This document shows positions 1-8,944 of a stretch of 64,000 bases of DNA, one piece after another. The translations under genes were made by a program, and so were the position numbers. The notes under the pieces are model-generated. The model did no database searches. It worked only from the letters and a program-made list of their open reading frames with translations, and was not told the DNA's origin. How positions within the stretch are numbered: the stretch's first letter is position 1; each line of letters starts with the position of its first letter. Source of the stretch: Deminuibacter sp966424055 (GTDB lineage: Bacteria > Bacteroidota > Bacteroidia > Chitinophagales > Chitinophagaceae); the NCBI GenBank assembly GCA_966424055.1, contig CBJLMB010000002.1, forward strand, positions 186,001 to 250,000. The letters run 5' to 3'.

Positions 1-2
1 TT

Positions 3-3000
3 GGCCGCAAAACAGAAGAAAGAAATGATGTAAACCTCTCTCTCGGTTCCAATACACTGAACTTTACCTTACTGGAAGAATCTGCCACGCTGGAAACAGT
101 GATTGTAAAAGGCGGTGGTCATAAAAACGGCGTGAAAACCGGCTCTGGTATAGCGTTTAACCAGAACCAGATCCGCAATATGCCTTCTGTTAACCGCAGC
201 CTGCAGGATGTTACACGTGCTACCCCACAAAGCAACAACAACTCTTTTATGGGTACCAATTTCCGTTACAACAACGTAACGGTTGATGGTGCTATTAATA
301 ATGATGCTATCGGCTTCAGTCCTTCACTGGGTGGGCAAACCAATTCTTCAGGCCAGCCCGGCAGCAGTACACGTACAAACCCTATTTCTATGGATGCCGT
401 GCAGGATGTACAGGTATACCTGGCACCCTTCGATGTTAAAATAGGTAACTTCCTGGGTGGTAGCATCAATGCGGTTACCCGCAGTGGTTCTAACGATGTA
501 CACGGTTCTGTATATGGCTTTGGCAGAAATGCCACACTGATCGGTAAAAACAAAGCCGGTGATGGTTCAAAAGAGCCTTCTTCTTTCCATGAATACCAGG
601 CTGGTTTCCGTGTAGGATTCCCGCTTATAAAAGACAAGCTGTTCTTCTTCACCAATGAAGAGATCACTGACCGCCAGGATCCTGTTATTCTTGGTGCAGG
701 TTCAAAAGATATGCCCATCATCACTGCTGATGAGGCCAAACAGATCTCTGATTATGTAGAAAATATGTATGGCAAGCTGGGTTTCCATGCCGGGGAATAT
801 GGTAATTATAATATCTATTCAAAATCTACCAAATTCTTTAACCGTTTAGACTGGCATATCAATGCAAAGAACCAGCTGTCTATCCGTAACAATACCATTA
901 CTTCAAAAGCCACAAACCTGGAGCGTGACCAGCAGAACTTCCGCTTTGGCAGCATCGACTATAAACAGGTGAACAACCAGACTTCTACTGTTGCTGAGTT
1001 GAAAACCCGTTTCAACAACAGCTTATCCAATAGCCTGGTAGTTGGTTATTCCAGCATCCACGATTATCGCGACCCGCTGTCTAACCCTGCTGCACCGCAG
1101 ATACAGATCGCTTCACGTGGTGGTACCATCTTTTTGGGAACAGACCGTGAAGGCAGTATCTTCAACATGAAACAAAAAACGTTCGAGTTCACTGATAACG
1201 TTACTTATTTTAAAGGTATCAACACCTTTACCCTGGGTACACACAACGAGTTTTACAATATCACCTATGGTTTCGTGAACTCCTGGAACGGCCGTGTTGA
1301 CTATGGCAGCATTGGTGATTTCCTGGCCAACCAGCCATCACGTGTACGTACCAACTACAATTATTCAGACAATACCAGGGATTATATCATGAATAATCCC
1401 CCGGCTAAATTTAAAGTGAATTTGTACAGCCTGTACCTGCAGGATGAAATACAGATTGGTGACCGGTTTAAATTAACACCGGGTATCCGCCTGGATAAAG
1501 CTGATATGCCCAACAAGCAACCGCTGAGCACCAAAACAACCGGTGCACCTGTTGATCCCAACTATGGCACTACCTATACATATACCAAACCCCAAGATAT
1601 CCGTAACGACTTCCTGGGCCAGGTACAGATCTCTCCGCGTTTAGGCTTCAACTACGATATCCTTGGCAACCAGCACCTGGTGCTGAGAGGTGGTACAGGT
1701 ATATTCACCGGCCGTATCCCCTTCGCATGGCTGGGATATGCTTACTACAACAATGGGGTAACTTATGGTGCATTTGACCAGAAATATGCTTACCAGAACC
1801 CGGGTGATAAAAGGCCTGCACCAGGTACAGATCCTATCCGCAATTCAATTGAAGGCACCAATGGTGCTGCTGCTTTTGCAGCTGCCAACGGTGTAAATAT
1901 TAAAGATGCTTCTGGCGCTACACAGGTAGACCTGATAGACAACCATTTCAAAATGCCGCAAGCATGGAGAAGCAGCCTGGCCGTGGATTATACTACTGCC
2001 AACAACTGGAAATTCACCATTGAGGGAATTTATACCAAAGTGATCCACGACCTGAAATTCCAGCAGATCAACTATGTAGATAACCCTACTTACCTGGTGT
2101 ATGATACCAAACACCAGCAGCCGATTTTCTCCGGTACTAAAATAAACTCGCTGTACACCAACGCCTACCTGCTGAGCAATACCAGCGAAGGCTCACGTTA
2201 CAGCATCACCGGCCAGATCAGCAAGGCTTTTCTCTTTGGCTTAAATGCAAATGTGGCGTATACGTATGGCCAGTCTAAAGACCTTACCAATGGTATCCGT
2301 AACTCTATGGAATCTAACTGGCAGCTGAACCAGGCGCTGAATCCTAATAGCCCTACACTGGCCTATTCCAACTTTGATATCCGTCACCGTATCGTGGCTA
2401 ATGTGAACTACCGTGCTGACTGGAATAAAACCGGTAAATGGATATCCAATTTCACCATGTTCTTCAGTGCTGCTTCCGGTGTGCCGTTCTCTTATGGTTT
2501 TGTAAACTCAACCATCGACGGTACAGGCCAGCAGGTGAGCCTGGTATATGTTCCCAAAGTTGGCGAAACAGTTAATTTCTTCAAGGATATTGCTGGTGGC
2601 GCCTCTGCTGCCCAACAGGCTGCTGCATTTGACAGCTATATCAACAACAACAAATACCTGAGCTCCAGAAGGGGTGATTTTACTGAGCGCAATGGCGGCC
2701 GCACACCCTGGAATACACAGCTTGATTTCCGTTTTTCACAGGATTTCAATATCAAGCAGGGTGGCAGAACCAAGCATACCATTACACTTACGTATGATAT
2801 CATCAACCTGACCAACCTGCTGAATAAAAACTGGGGTGTACAGTATTTTTCACCCAATACGTTCAACTCTATGGCAAGCGTAGGATTGAAAACCGCGAAA
2901 GCCGGTTCTCCAACAGCTTACCCGGTATATACCTGGACTGATCCCGGTAAACCTTATTCCATCGATTTCTTTAACTCAAGATTTCAGATGCAGTTAGGAT

Positions 3001-3017
3001 TGCGTTATAGTTTCTAA
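3..3017 (+). CDS. Oar-like TonB-dependent receptor (5' end cut by window)
   Basis: This is an outer-membrane TonB-dependent receptor of the Oar-like type (N-terminal carboxypeptidase-regulatory domain, plug, 22-strand barrel). The frame is open from the first bases of the window, so the signal peptide and most of the regulatory domain lie outside; a GTG at 99 is not the true start. The plug is clear: a VDGAINNDAIG stretch, then AVQDVQVYLAPFDVKIGNFLGG, typical of Oar proteins, followed by GGSINAVTRSGSN. The barrel ends in a terminal aromatic (…LGLRYSF), the usual C-terminal outer-membrane sorting signal. Substrate unknown; Oar-like receptors in this phylum have been linked to peptide/protein uptake or secretion. 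A hairpin terminator follows within 25 bases. Family call is firm, ligand is not. Confidence 0.9.
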   Translation, partial: GRKTEERNDVNLSLGSNTLNFTLLEESATLETVIVKGGGHKNGVKTGSGIAFNQNQIRNMPSVNRSLQDVTRATPQSNNNSFMGTNFRYNNVTVDGAINNDAIGFSPSLGGQTNSSGQPGSSTRTNPISMDAVQDVQVYLAPFDVKIGNFLGGSINAVTRSGSNDVHGSVYGFGRNATLIGKNKAGDGSKEPSSFHEYQAGFRVGFPLIKDKLFFFTNEEITDRQDPVILGAGSKDMPIITADEAKQISDYVENMYGKLGFHAGEYGNYNIYSKSTKFFNRLDWHINAKNQLSIRNNTITSKATNLERDQQNFRFGSIDYKQVNNQTSTVAELKTRFNNSLSNSLVVGYSSIHDYRDPLSNPAAPQIQIASRGGTIFLGTDREGSIFNMKQKTFEFTDNVTYFKGINTFTLGTHNEFYNITYGFVNSWNGRVDYGSIGDFLANQPSRVRTNYNYSDNTRDYIMNNPPAKFKVNLYSLYLQDEIQIGDRFKLTPGIRLDKADMPNKQPLSTKTTGAPVDPNYGTTYTYTKPQDIRNDFLGQVQISPRLGFNYDILGNQHLVLRGGTGIFTGRIPFAWLGYAYYNNGVTYGAFDQKYAYQNPGDKRPAPGTDPIRNSIEGTNGAAAFAAANGVNIKDASGATQVDLIDNHFKMPQAWRSSLAVDYTTANNWKFTIEGIYTKVIHDLKFQQINYVDNPTYLVYDTKHQQPIFSGTKINSLYTNAYLLSNTSEGSRYSITGQISKAFLFGLNANVAYTYGQSKDLTNGIRNSMESNWQLNQALNPNSPTLAYSNFDIRHRIVANVNYRADWNKTGKWISNFTMFFSAASGVPFSYGFVNSTIDGTGQQVSLVYVPKVGETVNFFKDIAGGASAAQQAAAFDSYINNNKYLSSRRGDFTERNGGRTPWNTQLDFRFSQDFNIKQGGRTKHTITLTYDIINLTNLLNKNWGVQYFSPNTFNSMASVGLKTAKAGSPTAYPVYTWTDPGKPYSIDFFNSRFQMQLGLRYSF

Positions 3018-3040
3018 GCAAAGAACATAGGTATAATCAG

Positions 3041-3069
3041 GCCTGCTATTTCGGTAGCAGGCTTTTTTT
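3041..3069 (+). terminator. Terminator of the Oar-like receptor gene
   Basis: An 8-bp perfect stem (GCCTGCTA at 3041-3048 with TAGCAGGC at 3055-3062) and a 6-base loop are followed by a run of seven T. This is a standard intrinsic terminator 24 bases after the stop codon. Confidence 0.9.
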
Positions 3070-3156
3070 ATGAAGTAATGCCCGTGTTGCTGGTTTTAAG
3101 GGGAGATATACAGCGCCGGTGAGCAGGCATGCAGATCACAAATGAGGATATGCTTG

Positions 3157-3303
3157 TTAATCTATTCTTTGCTTTCCCTTTACAATTAGTTCATATGCCG
3201 CTTGCAACTTTGTATCGCAGTTTGGTTCATAGCAAGAACGAGTAACACAGTACAGTAGATTTTCTCATGCCAGTCGGCCTCGATCTCTATCGGGGCTTTT
3301 TTT
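3157..3303 (+). ncRNA. Candidate small RNA, element A, ending in a hairpin terminator
   Basis: This gap has no supportable reading frame. It ends in a terminator: GGCCTCGAT (3276-3284), loop CTCT, ATCGGGGC (3289-3296), then seven T. The segment TTTTCTCAT (3260-3268) precedes the hairpin. The same arrangement, with compensated base changes in the stem, occurs at 44042-44106, suggesting a small-RNA family. The 5' end is unknown: the best -7-like box (CAACTTTG, 3205-3212) deviates from consensus, and no -33 box is well placed. Seen: hairpin, T-run and similarity to the second copy. Inferred: transcription as an RNA. Confidence 0.4.
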
Positions 3304-3311
3304 ATAGCTAT

Positions 3312-3505
3312 GAGCTGTGAGCTTTTAGCGATGAGTGTCTCATGTCTTGCCGCTCGCCGCTCACAGCTAATGGCTTGAGGCCGTTATGAGCTTGAAGCTT
3401 CAAGCATTGAGCGTGTAAATAGTAGTACGTGTAAGTAGTAGTATCAATGTGCTTAATAAGGGGCTATTTTCTCGCGGCTCACAGCTAATGGCTTGTAGCT
3501 CCGTT
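3312..3505. repeat. Word-like intergenic repeat cluster (AGCTGTGAGC / GCTCACAGCTAATGGCTTG)
   Basis: The 19-mer GCTCACAGCTAATGGCTTG occurs twice in direct orientation (3359-3377 and 3477-3495), and its first part is inverted as GAGCTGTGAGC at 3312-3322. Further fragments (GAGCTTGAAGCTTCAAGC, AGTAGTA-type words) fill the space. This fills the gap between element A and the histidine kinase gene; no gene is visible here. The second copy ends beside the kinase stop codon. Confidence 0.6.
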
Positions 3506-3508
3506 CGC

Positions 3509-4558
3509 TCAGTCTTTCTTCGTATCCAGCGTAAAACCCAGTGTGGTGCCTACTTCCAGCTTGCTGCGTACATGCATGGTTTGGCCATGGGCTTCAATAA
3601 CGTGTTTACAAATGGCCAATCCCAGCCCGGTACCACCCACATCGCGGCTGCGGCCCCTGTCTGTACGGTAAAAGCGCTCGAAAATGCGGGGGAGATGTTC
3701 TTCGCCAATGCCGATGCCATCATCGCTTATCTCGATCAGCGCGTGTTTTTCATCTGTTTTATAAATGCTGGCTACAATATGGCCATCCTGCTTGCCGTAT
3801 TTAATGGCATTTTCCACCAGGTTAAGCAATACCTGCCTGATCTTCTCCTTATCGGCAAACACAGTAATGGGGGGCTCGCATCCTTTTTTGATGCTGCATT
3901 TAATGCCCTTGCTATTGCTTTTAATAGAGAGTGATTCATATACCTCCCTGATCAGCTCCTGTATCACGAAGTTCTGCTTATACAGGGGTTGTTCACCGCT
4001 TTCCAGTTTGGATATTTCATCCAGGTCGCTTACCAGGTTCACCATCCGCTCTACATTGCGGGCCGTGTTCTCCAGGAATTTTTTGTTGATGGAAGGGTTT
4101 TCCATGGCCCCGCCCAGCAGGGTATCTACATAGCCCTGTATGGCGAAGATGGGCGTTTTGAATTCATGGGCCAGGTTTTGCAAAAACTCCTTGCGGTAAG
4201 CTTCATTACTTTTCAGTACTTCGATCTCGGCCTTGCGCTGGGCGGCCCATTTTTCCACATCTTCCCTTACCTCATCAATGCTTTTCTGGGGCAGGATGTA
4301 TTTGTAATACATCTCTTCTTTCTTGGAAGCTTTTGTCTGGTAAATGAACTTGTAGATCAGCTTTATTTTGCGGTAAATAAACCATTCCAGCACAAACCGT
4401 ATCAGCAGGTAACTACCTACAAATACAATGACACAGGCAATAATACCCACCCAAACATTGGGGGTGATAAATAAAAAGGCCAGCCCGACGGGAACCGACA
4501 GGATCAGGGCTGTTAAGGCCGATAACTGGTTAGGAGAAAGGTTTTTAGTAGTGAACAT
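3509..4558 (-). CDS. Sensor histidine kinase (PhoR-like)
   Basis: 349-residue membrane histidine kinase. Two transmembrane segments lie near residues 14-32 and 35-57, with almost no periplasmic loop, so it probably senses the membrane or a partner rather than an external ligand. The H-box is FLQNLAHEFKTP with phospho-acceptor His131. The N-box (NLVENAIKYG), G1 box (DDGIGIG) and G2 box (GGTGLGLAI) are intact. It follows the response-regulator gene on the same strand after a gap of about 170 bases filled by a quasi-palindrome. The order resembles PhoB-PhoR of other Bacteroidota, but its signal cannot be read from sequence. Start is ATG at 4558. Confidence 0.92.
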   Translation of the reverse strand: MFTTKNLSPNQLSALTALILSVPVGLAFLFITPNVWVGIIACVIVFVGSYLLIRFVLEWFIYRKIKLIYKFIYQTKASKKEEMYYKYILPQKSIDEVREDVEKWAAQRKAEIEVLKSNEAYRKEFLQNLAHEFKTPIFAIQGYVDTLLGGAMENPSINKKFLENTARNVERMVNLVSDLDEISKLESGEQPLYKQNFVIQELIREVYESLSIKSNSKGIKCSIKKGCEPPITVFADKEKIRQVLLNLVENAIKYGKQDGHIVASIYKTDEKHALIEISDDGIGIGEEHLPRIFERFYRTDRGRSRDVGGTGLGLAICKHVIEAHGQTMHVRSKLEVGTTLGFTLDTKKD

Positions 4559-4616
4559 CTACACACACGAATTTACACCGCCTTACCCGAATGAAGTGAG
4601 GAATGGTATAAAGGGG

Positions 4617-4730
4617 TTTGTTGGGTGTTGAATGGTTTGATTGTTAGGGAGTTGAATAATTATTATATTAATAATTTGTTTAATATTAATACAACTATCT
4701 ATCCAACACACTAACCATCCACCAATCAAT
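4617..4730. repeat. AT-rich quasi-palindrome between regulator and kinase genes
   Basis: Two arms made of GTTG/GGTT words (about 4617-4655, and in inverted form about 4695-4728) flank an AT-only core. The transcript from the regulator gene into the kinase gene would carry a long imperfect hairpin here. There is no T-run typical of a terminator. It belongs with the other word-like intergenic repeats of this window. Confidence 0.5.
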
Positions 4731-5408
4731 TTAAATTTCAAACTTATATCCCACACCTTTTACAGTGGTGATACAGTCGATGCCCAGCTTCTGCCTTATT
4801 TTACGGATATGTACATCGATGGTGCGGTCGCCCACAATAACATCGGTGCCCCATACCTGGCTGAGAATTTCATTACGCAGGAAAACCCTGCCTGGTTTGG
4901 AGGCGAGGAGGTACAATAACTCGAATTCTTTCTTGGCCAGAACCACTTCCTCATTGTCTACAGTAACCACAAATTTGATCGGATCGATACCGATATTGCC
5001 GATTTTGATGGTCTTGCCGTCTTCTTTATTCAGCCGGCGGAAAAGCGCATTTACCCGGCTTACCAGTACTTTGGGACTGATAGGCTTGTTCACATAATCA
5101 TCTGCACCGGTTTCCAGGCCTTTTATGTGGGAAGATTCGTCGCTCAGGGCTGTAAGGAAGATGATCAAGGTATCCTGAAAGGCCGGCTGACTACGCAGTA
5201 CCTGGCATACTTCCACCCCTGTTTTGCGGGGCATCATAATATCCAGCACAATCAGATCGGGGTTCAGCTGCTTGGCCTTCTGCAAGGCCTCATCCCCGTC
5301 TTTGGCGGTGTAAGTTTCGTACCCCTCTCTCGTAAGATTATACCCGATAATTTCCAGTATATCCGGTTCATCATCTGCAATTAATACTTTCTTACCCTTT
5401 GTTTCCAT
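4731..5408 (-). CDS. OmpR/PhoB-family response regulator
   Basis: 225-residue two-component regulator. The receiver domain (about 1-125) has the acidic pair Asp12-Asp13, phospho-acceptor Asp56 (LDIMMP), switch Thr86 and Lys108 (NKPIS). The C-terminal winged-helix DNA-binding domain (about 130-225) carries the family signatures EFELLYLLAS, GRVFLRNEIL and RTIDVHIRKIRQKLG. ATG at 5408 is preferred over an upstream in-frame TTG at 5414. It is the evident partner of the kinase gene downstream. Probably a PhoB-like regulator of phosphate or envelope functions, but the regulon is unknown. Confidence 0.94.
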   Translation of the reverse strand: METKGKKVLIADDEPDILEIIGYNLTREGYETYTAKDGDEALQKAKQLNPDLIVLDIMMPRKTGVEVCQVLRSQPAFQDTLIIFLTALSDESSHIKGLETGADDYVNKPISPKVLVSRVNALFRRLNKEDGKTIKIGNIGIDPIKFVVTVDNEEVVLAKKEFELLYLLASKPGRVFLRNEILSQVWGTDVIVGDRTIDVHIRKIRQKLGIDCITTVKGVGYKFEI

Positions 5409-5473
5409 TAACAATATGTTTACACAAAAATAATTTTACCTGCTCTAAACCGCTCTGATACAGCATTATATAA

Positions 5474-5500
5474 TTGTTAAGGGTCTTCTGCGTAGCTTTG
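5474..5500 (+). promoter_or_regulatory. Possible promoter of the 726-residue protein gene
   Basis: TTG (5474-5476) and TAGCTTTG (5493-5500) match the Bacteroidota -33/-7 consensus TTG…TAnnTTTG, with a 16-base gap, one shorter than the usual 17-23. It implies a leader of roughly 120 bases before ATG 5628. Confidence 0.4.
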
Positions 5501-5627
5501 GTAATATTTTTGCAAGATCAAGGTACAGTTTATCATGCGAATGATAAAACCGGGCAAAAGAAAATTGTTGAAAAACGAAACTAGATGCCAGGTATGTCCG
5601 GGCCTTTAAAAAAACAAACTTTTTACA

Positions 5628-7808
5628 ATGAGATGTTATTTACTGATAGGCTTGCTGTTTTTAACGGGTTTGGCAGAGGCGCAGCAGGCGATCACGGTAC
5701 CCGAAATCCCTTTGATGCGGAAAAAGTTTCATGATGATATTGATAAATCACAACGCGATATTCTGAAACTGGATGGCAAAGACGATGGGCAGGTGACCCT
5801 TTCTCCGAATGAAGAAACCAATATGCAGATCACCTATGCGGTGACCAACCGGGTAGACAACCTGCAAAATACCATAGAGCTCGATTCTACACTGGATGCC
5901 AATAATAAGATCAAGTATCTCCGCGGACTGAATGATGTATTGAGCGGTTTTATCAATGATTACCGGTATAAAAAAATAAAAAGCGCTGCTTTTCCCGACC
6001 TGTTAACGGCTTATACAGATGCTATGCGGCTGGAGCGGAATAACCAGCCTTTTACGCCGGTGATTGAACGCAATAGTATGGAAATCGGTAATATCCTGGT
6101 GCGCAGTTTTGCATTTGCCAAAAATGCCGGCCAGCAGGAAGCACGCGATCTGCTGGTAGTGAAAGATTGCCAGCGCAATCCAACCAAAATATTGCCCATT
6201 CTTACCCAGCACCCCGATCTTCCCTATGCCGACAGCCTGATCGCCACTGCTGCCAGGCGCAACCAGGAAGAACTGTATAATTATGCTGCCGCTTACAATG
6301 CACTGGGCAACCGTATACAAAAGAACAAAGACCCGCTGGTAAGTATTATCGCCAAAATGGCGAGAATGAAAACCGGCCGCCAGTATTTTCCTTTCCTGGA
6401 CGACCTGTACAAAGGGCGTAAAACCTTTGAACAGATCGATGCCGTAATGGACGACAGTGTTAAATACTATAAACTGCTGGTTGAAACTGAAATGGAATAT
6501 GCAGCCCGCCTGCCCAGGAAAGACACACCACTGGTGATGAACACGCTTACAGAAAAGCTGCGCCAGAAAGCAGTGGAGGTCTTCATTAATGAGATCAATG
6601 GTTTGCATGAAGCACCGGATGCTATCCGCTTCAAGAAAATAGAACCGCTTAACCCTGAAGAGCTGTATTACCTGGCAGTGCTGGGTGAAGAGGAAATTTA
6701 TACATCCAGCTATACCCATGGTGTGTATCCTTTCATTTTTCAGAAGATGAAACCCGCCCGTGGCGATTCATTGCTGATGCGCGTTCATTTTGATCACTTC
6801 AAAAAATGGATCAAAATGGCGGCGAACTACAATACCCTGGACAATTTTTTAAAGACCATGGAAAAAGAGAACGCCGAAATGCTGATGAAGGCGTTTGTGA
6901 AAAACCTGGATAAAACCAAGAACCTGGAAGATGCGGTAGATGTGGCCAACTCTTATGCCAGCATCAGCGATAAAGCTTTGCAAAAACTGGTGCTCGACGA
7001 AGTGCAGGTGAACCTGCAGGAGGCGAAGGCCAATAACAATACAAGGGGTTCGAATATTTATGGTATGCTCAATACGCTGTTTTTGTCGATGGATTCTGCC
7101 AATCATATCGATGTTTCGGCTACATTGGGTATTCCGCCGGTGTATTTTATGCCCAACCGTTCGCTGCGTGATAGCTCAGGAAGGATCATTATACAGCAGT
7201 TCTTCTATGGCGATAAAGATGGCAATACCGTATTCAACGCCTTTGTACACAGCTTTAATGGCAACTGGAAACAAACTTCCACACCTGAATGGGTTGCTTT
7301 TTCGTCTACCCGGGGAGTGCCGGTGACCATTTATGCCAACAGGCCCCTGGATGAAACCAAGGGGCTGGATGCACAGGCCCAGTCTGCACTTTCCGATTAC
7401 CTGCAGAAGAACAACCTGCAGCCTACAGTGGTTATTCACCGCGGTCATAGCTATTACCTGAACTCAACTATCGATCAACTGGCACCTTCCGCTAAGGTGA
7501 TATTGCTGGGCAGCTGTGGTGGTTACCAGAGCCTGAGCAGGGTGCTGGGTATTTGCCCATATGCACAGATCATTTCTTCCAAACAAACAGGCAGTGGCCT
7601 CATCAACCAGCCGATGATCAATGTACTGCTCGAAAATATGCGTGAAGGTAAAGACCTGAACTGGCCTGGCCTCTGGGGCAATTTCAGCAGGATATTTAAA
7701 GGCAATGAACTGTTTTCCGATTATGTACCGCCTTATAAAAACCTGGGTGCCGTGTTTATCATGGCCTATAAAAAACTGGAAGAGCGGCAATCGCCTGCCG
7801 AAGATTAA
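5628..7808 (+). CDS. Secreted protein of unknown function with possible clan CD-like (caspase-fold) C-terminus
   Basis: 726 residues; I do not recognise a named family. A signal peptide (MRCYLLIGLLFLTGLAEAQ) precedes a long, mostly helical region (about 20-500). From about 560 the sequence alternates strands and helices. A strand ends in His604-x-x-His607 (VIHRGHSY), and the next hydrophobic strand ends in ILLGSCGGY with Cys630, like the His/Cys dyad of caspase-type (clan CD) peptidases such as gingipain or CHAT domains. A further strand and helix (AQIISSKQTGSG…) fit the same fold. The His-Cys spacing of 23-26 is shorter than in known members, so the call is an inference. It stands alone and ends in a bidirectional terminator shared with the convergent small gene. 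Confidence 0.75.
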   Translation: MRCYLLIGLLFLTGLAEAQQAITVPEIPLMRKKFHDDIDKSQRDILKLDGKDDGQVTLSPNEETNMQITYAVTNRVDNLQNTIELDSTLDANNKIKYLRGLNDVLSGFINDYRYKKIKSAAFPDLLTAYTDAMRLERNNQPFTPVIERNSMEIGNILVRSFAFAKNAGQQEARDLLVVKDCQRNPTKILPILTQHPDLPYADSLIATAARRNQEELYNYAAAYNALGNRIQKNKDPLVSIIAKMARMKTGRQYFPFLDDLYKGRKTFEQIDAVMDDSVKYYKLLVETEMEYAARLPRKDTPLVMNTLTEKLRQKAVEVFINEINGLHEAPDAIRFKKIEPLNPEELYYLAVLGEEEIYTSSYTHGVYPFIFQKMKPARGDSLLMRVHFDHFKKWIKMAANYNTLDNFLKTMEKENAEMLMKAFVKNLDKTKNLEDAVDVANSYASISDKALQKLVLDEVQVNLQEAKANNNTRGSNIYGMLNTLFLSMDSANHIDVSATLGIPPVYFMPNRSLRDSSGRIIIQQFFYGDKDGNTVFNAFVHSFNGNWKQTSTPEWVAFSSTRGVPVTIYANRPLDETKGLDAQAQSALSDYLQKNNLQPTVVIHRGHSYYLNSTIDQLAPSAKVILLGSCGGYQSLSRVLGICPYAQIISSKQTGSGLINQPMINVLLENMREGKDLNWPGLWGNFSRIFKGNELFSDYVPPYKNLGAVFIMAYKKLEERQSPAED

Positions 7809-7844
7809 AAAACCGGGCACTCTGCAGAGTGCCCGGTTTTTTTT
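7808..7844. terminator. Bidirectional terminator between convergent genes
   Basis: A perfect 24-base palindrome (7813-7836) is flanked by A-runs on the left and T-runs on the right. It can stop transcription from both the 726-residue protein gene (+) and the small acidic protein gene (-). Confidence 0.92.
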
Positions 7845-7860
7845 GCATGCTATAATTAAA

Positions 7861-8133
7861 TTATTCTTCTTCCTCTTCCCATTCTTCCTCTTCAAATTCA
7901 TCTGCATCAAACAGGTTTTCATATTCGGCCAGCTGTTCATCGCTCAGTTCGTCGGCAATATCAAACAGTTGGTCGTTTTTCCTGCGCCAGCGGGTCGTTT
8001 CATACTCGGTGTGTTCCACCAGCAACAGGCAATTATCTGTTTGCAATACGGGTTGTACAAGTACTAATTCATCGTGTTCATTTTCCTGAACCAGGTAAAA
8101 CCTGTTCAACTGGAGATCGGCATACGTTGGCAT
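7861..8133 (-). CDS. Small acidic protein of unknown function
   Basis: 90 residues, starting at ATG 8133. The first 60 residues look globular (beta-type: RFYLVQENEHDELVLVQPVL, CLLLVEHTEYETTRW); the tail is extremely acidic, ending in a run of Glu with a single Trp. There is no signal peptide or transmembrane segment, so it is probably cytoplasmic. The acidic tail could mimic nucleic acid or bind a basic partner, but nothing in the sequence proves this. It ends at the shared bidirectional terminator. Codon use and a clean start support a real gene; the function is unknown. Confidence 0.75.
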   Translation of the reverse strand: MPTYADLQLNRFYLVQENEHDELVLVQPVLQTDNCLLLVEHTEYETTRWRRKNDQLFDIADELSDEQLAEYENLFDADEFEEEEWEEEEE

Positions 8134-8242
8134 ATCGTTTTTTTGTCAATTTAAGCAGGCAGCATTGTATGCCTGCGCATGTTTGTATTAAGCCTGCGTT
8201 AATTTGAGTAACAGTTTTGAAACAGGCCCGGTACCGGCTTGT

Positions 8243-8881
8243 TTACTGTAAAAAAGGGTTGTATTCTTTTTCATGGCCAATGGTGGTGCTCATACCATGG
8301 CCGGGATAAACGATTGTTTCGTCGGGAAGCGTGAACAGCTGTCCGCGGATGCTTTGCAGCAGTTGTTCATGATTGCCGCCGGGCAGGTCAGAGCGGCCAA
8401 TGCTTTCCCTGAAAAGCACATCGCCGGCAATAACAAAATGCTGCTTTGCACAATAAAAACACAAGTGCCCCGGGGAATGGCCTGGTGCCAGCAAAACCTT
8501 CAGCTCATCCTGTCCCAGCCAGATGGTATCGCCAGGCTGCAGAAAATGAAGAGGCCCCTTGTAGCCGGTAAAACTTAACCCATAACTCAGCCCCGAAATA
8601 GGGGCCAGCTCCAGTAATTTCTTTTCATTAGCATGGATAAACGGTTCCAGCTTATAGTATTCTGCCACCCATTTATTGCCAAAAACATGATCCAGGTGGC
8701 AATGGGTATTGAGCAACTGTACCGGCCGCAGGCCGGCACGGAGGATATAATTTTTTATGGTATCCTGTTCAGCGGAAAAGTAACAACCGGGATCTATAAT
8801 AATAGCCTCCCCCTTTTCGTTGGATAATACGTATGTATTTTCCTGAAGGGGGTTGAAAGTAAAAAATTCCACCTTGATCAT
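8243..8881 (-). CDS. MBL-fold metallo-hydrolase (glyoxalase II-like)
   Basis: 212-residue metallo-beta-lactamase-fold hydrolase. The zinc motif THCHLDHVFG is intact, followed by the downstream metal ligands in APGHSPGHLCFY (His), VIAGDVLF (Asp) and VYPGHG (His). The length and motif order match the short glyoxalase II-like/YcbL group, which hydrolyse thioesters such as S-lactoylglutathione analogues; the C-terminal substrate domain of true GloB is missing, so the natural substrate is open. Cytoplasmic, no signal peptide. Start is ATG 8881, divergent from the large surface-protein gene. Confidence 0.9.
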   Translation of the reverse strand: MIKVEFFTFNPLQENTYVLSNEKGEAIIIDPGCYFSAEQDTIKNYILRAGLRPVQLLNTHCHLDHVFGNKWVAEYYKLEPFIHANEKKLLELAPISGLSYGLSFTGYKGPLHFLQPGDTIWLGQDELKVLLAPGHSPGHLCFYCAKQHFVIAGDVLFRESIGRSDLPGGNHEQLLQSIRGQLFTLPDETIVYPGHGMSTTIGHEKEYNPFLQ

Positions 8882-8886
8882 AACCG

Positions 8887-8894
8887 TATTTTTG
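8887..8894 (+). promoter_or_regulatory. -7 box upstream of the large surface-protein gene
   Basis: TATTTTTG matches TAnnTTTG exactly and lies 50 bases before ATG 8945. No well-spaced TTG -33 box is visible. Confidence 0.35.
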
Positions 8895-8944
8895 CGGGTC
8901 TATTACAAGTAATTATGCTAATTTTAAAACTCTAAAGATCGGAT

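Noticed and set aside
3157..3303. Riboswitch controlling a downstream gene
   Set aside because: The terminator is followed by the end of a gene on the opposite strand, so there is no downstream gene to control.
3449..3934. 161-codon plus-strand ORF overlapping the histidine kinase gene
   Set aside because: It is the reverse-strand shadow of a clear kinase gene.
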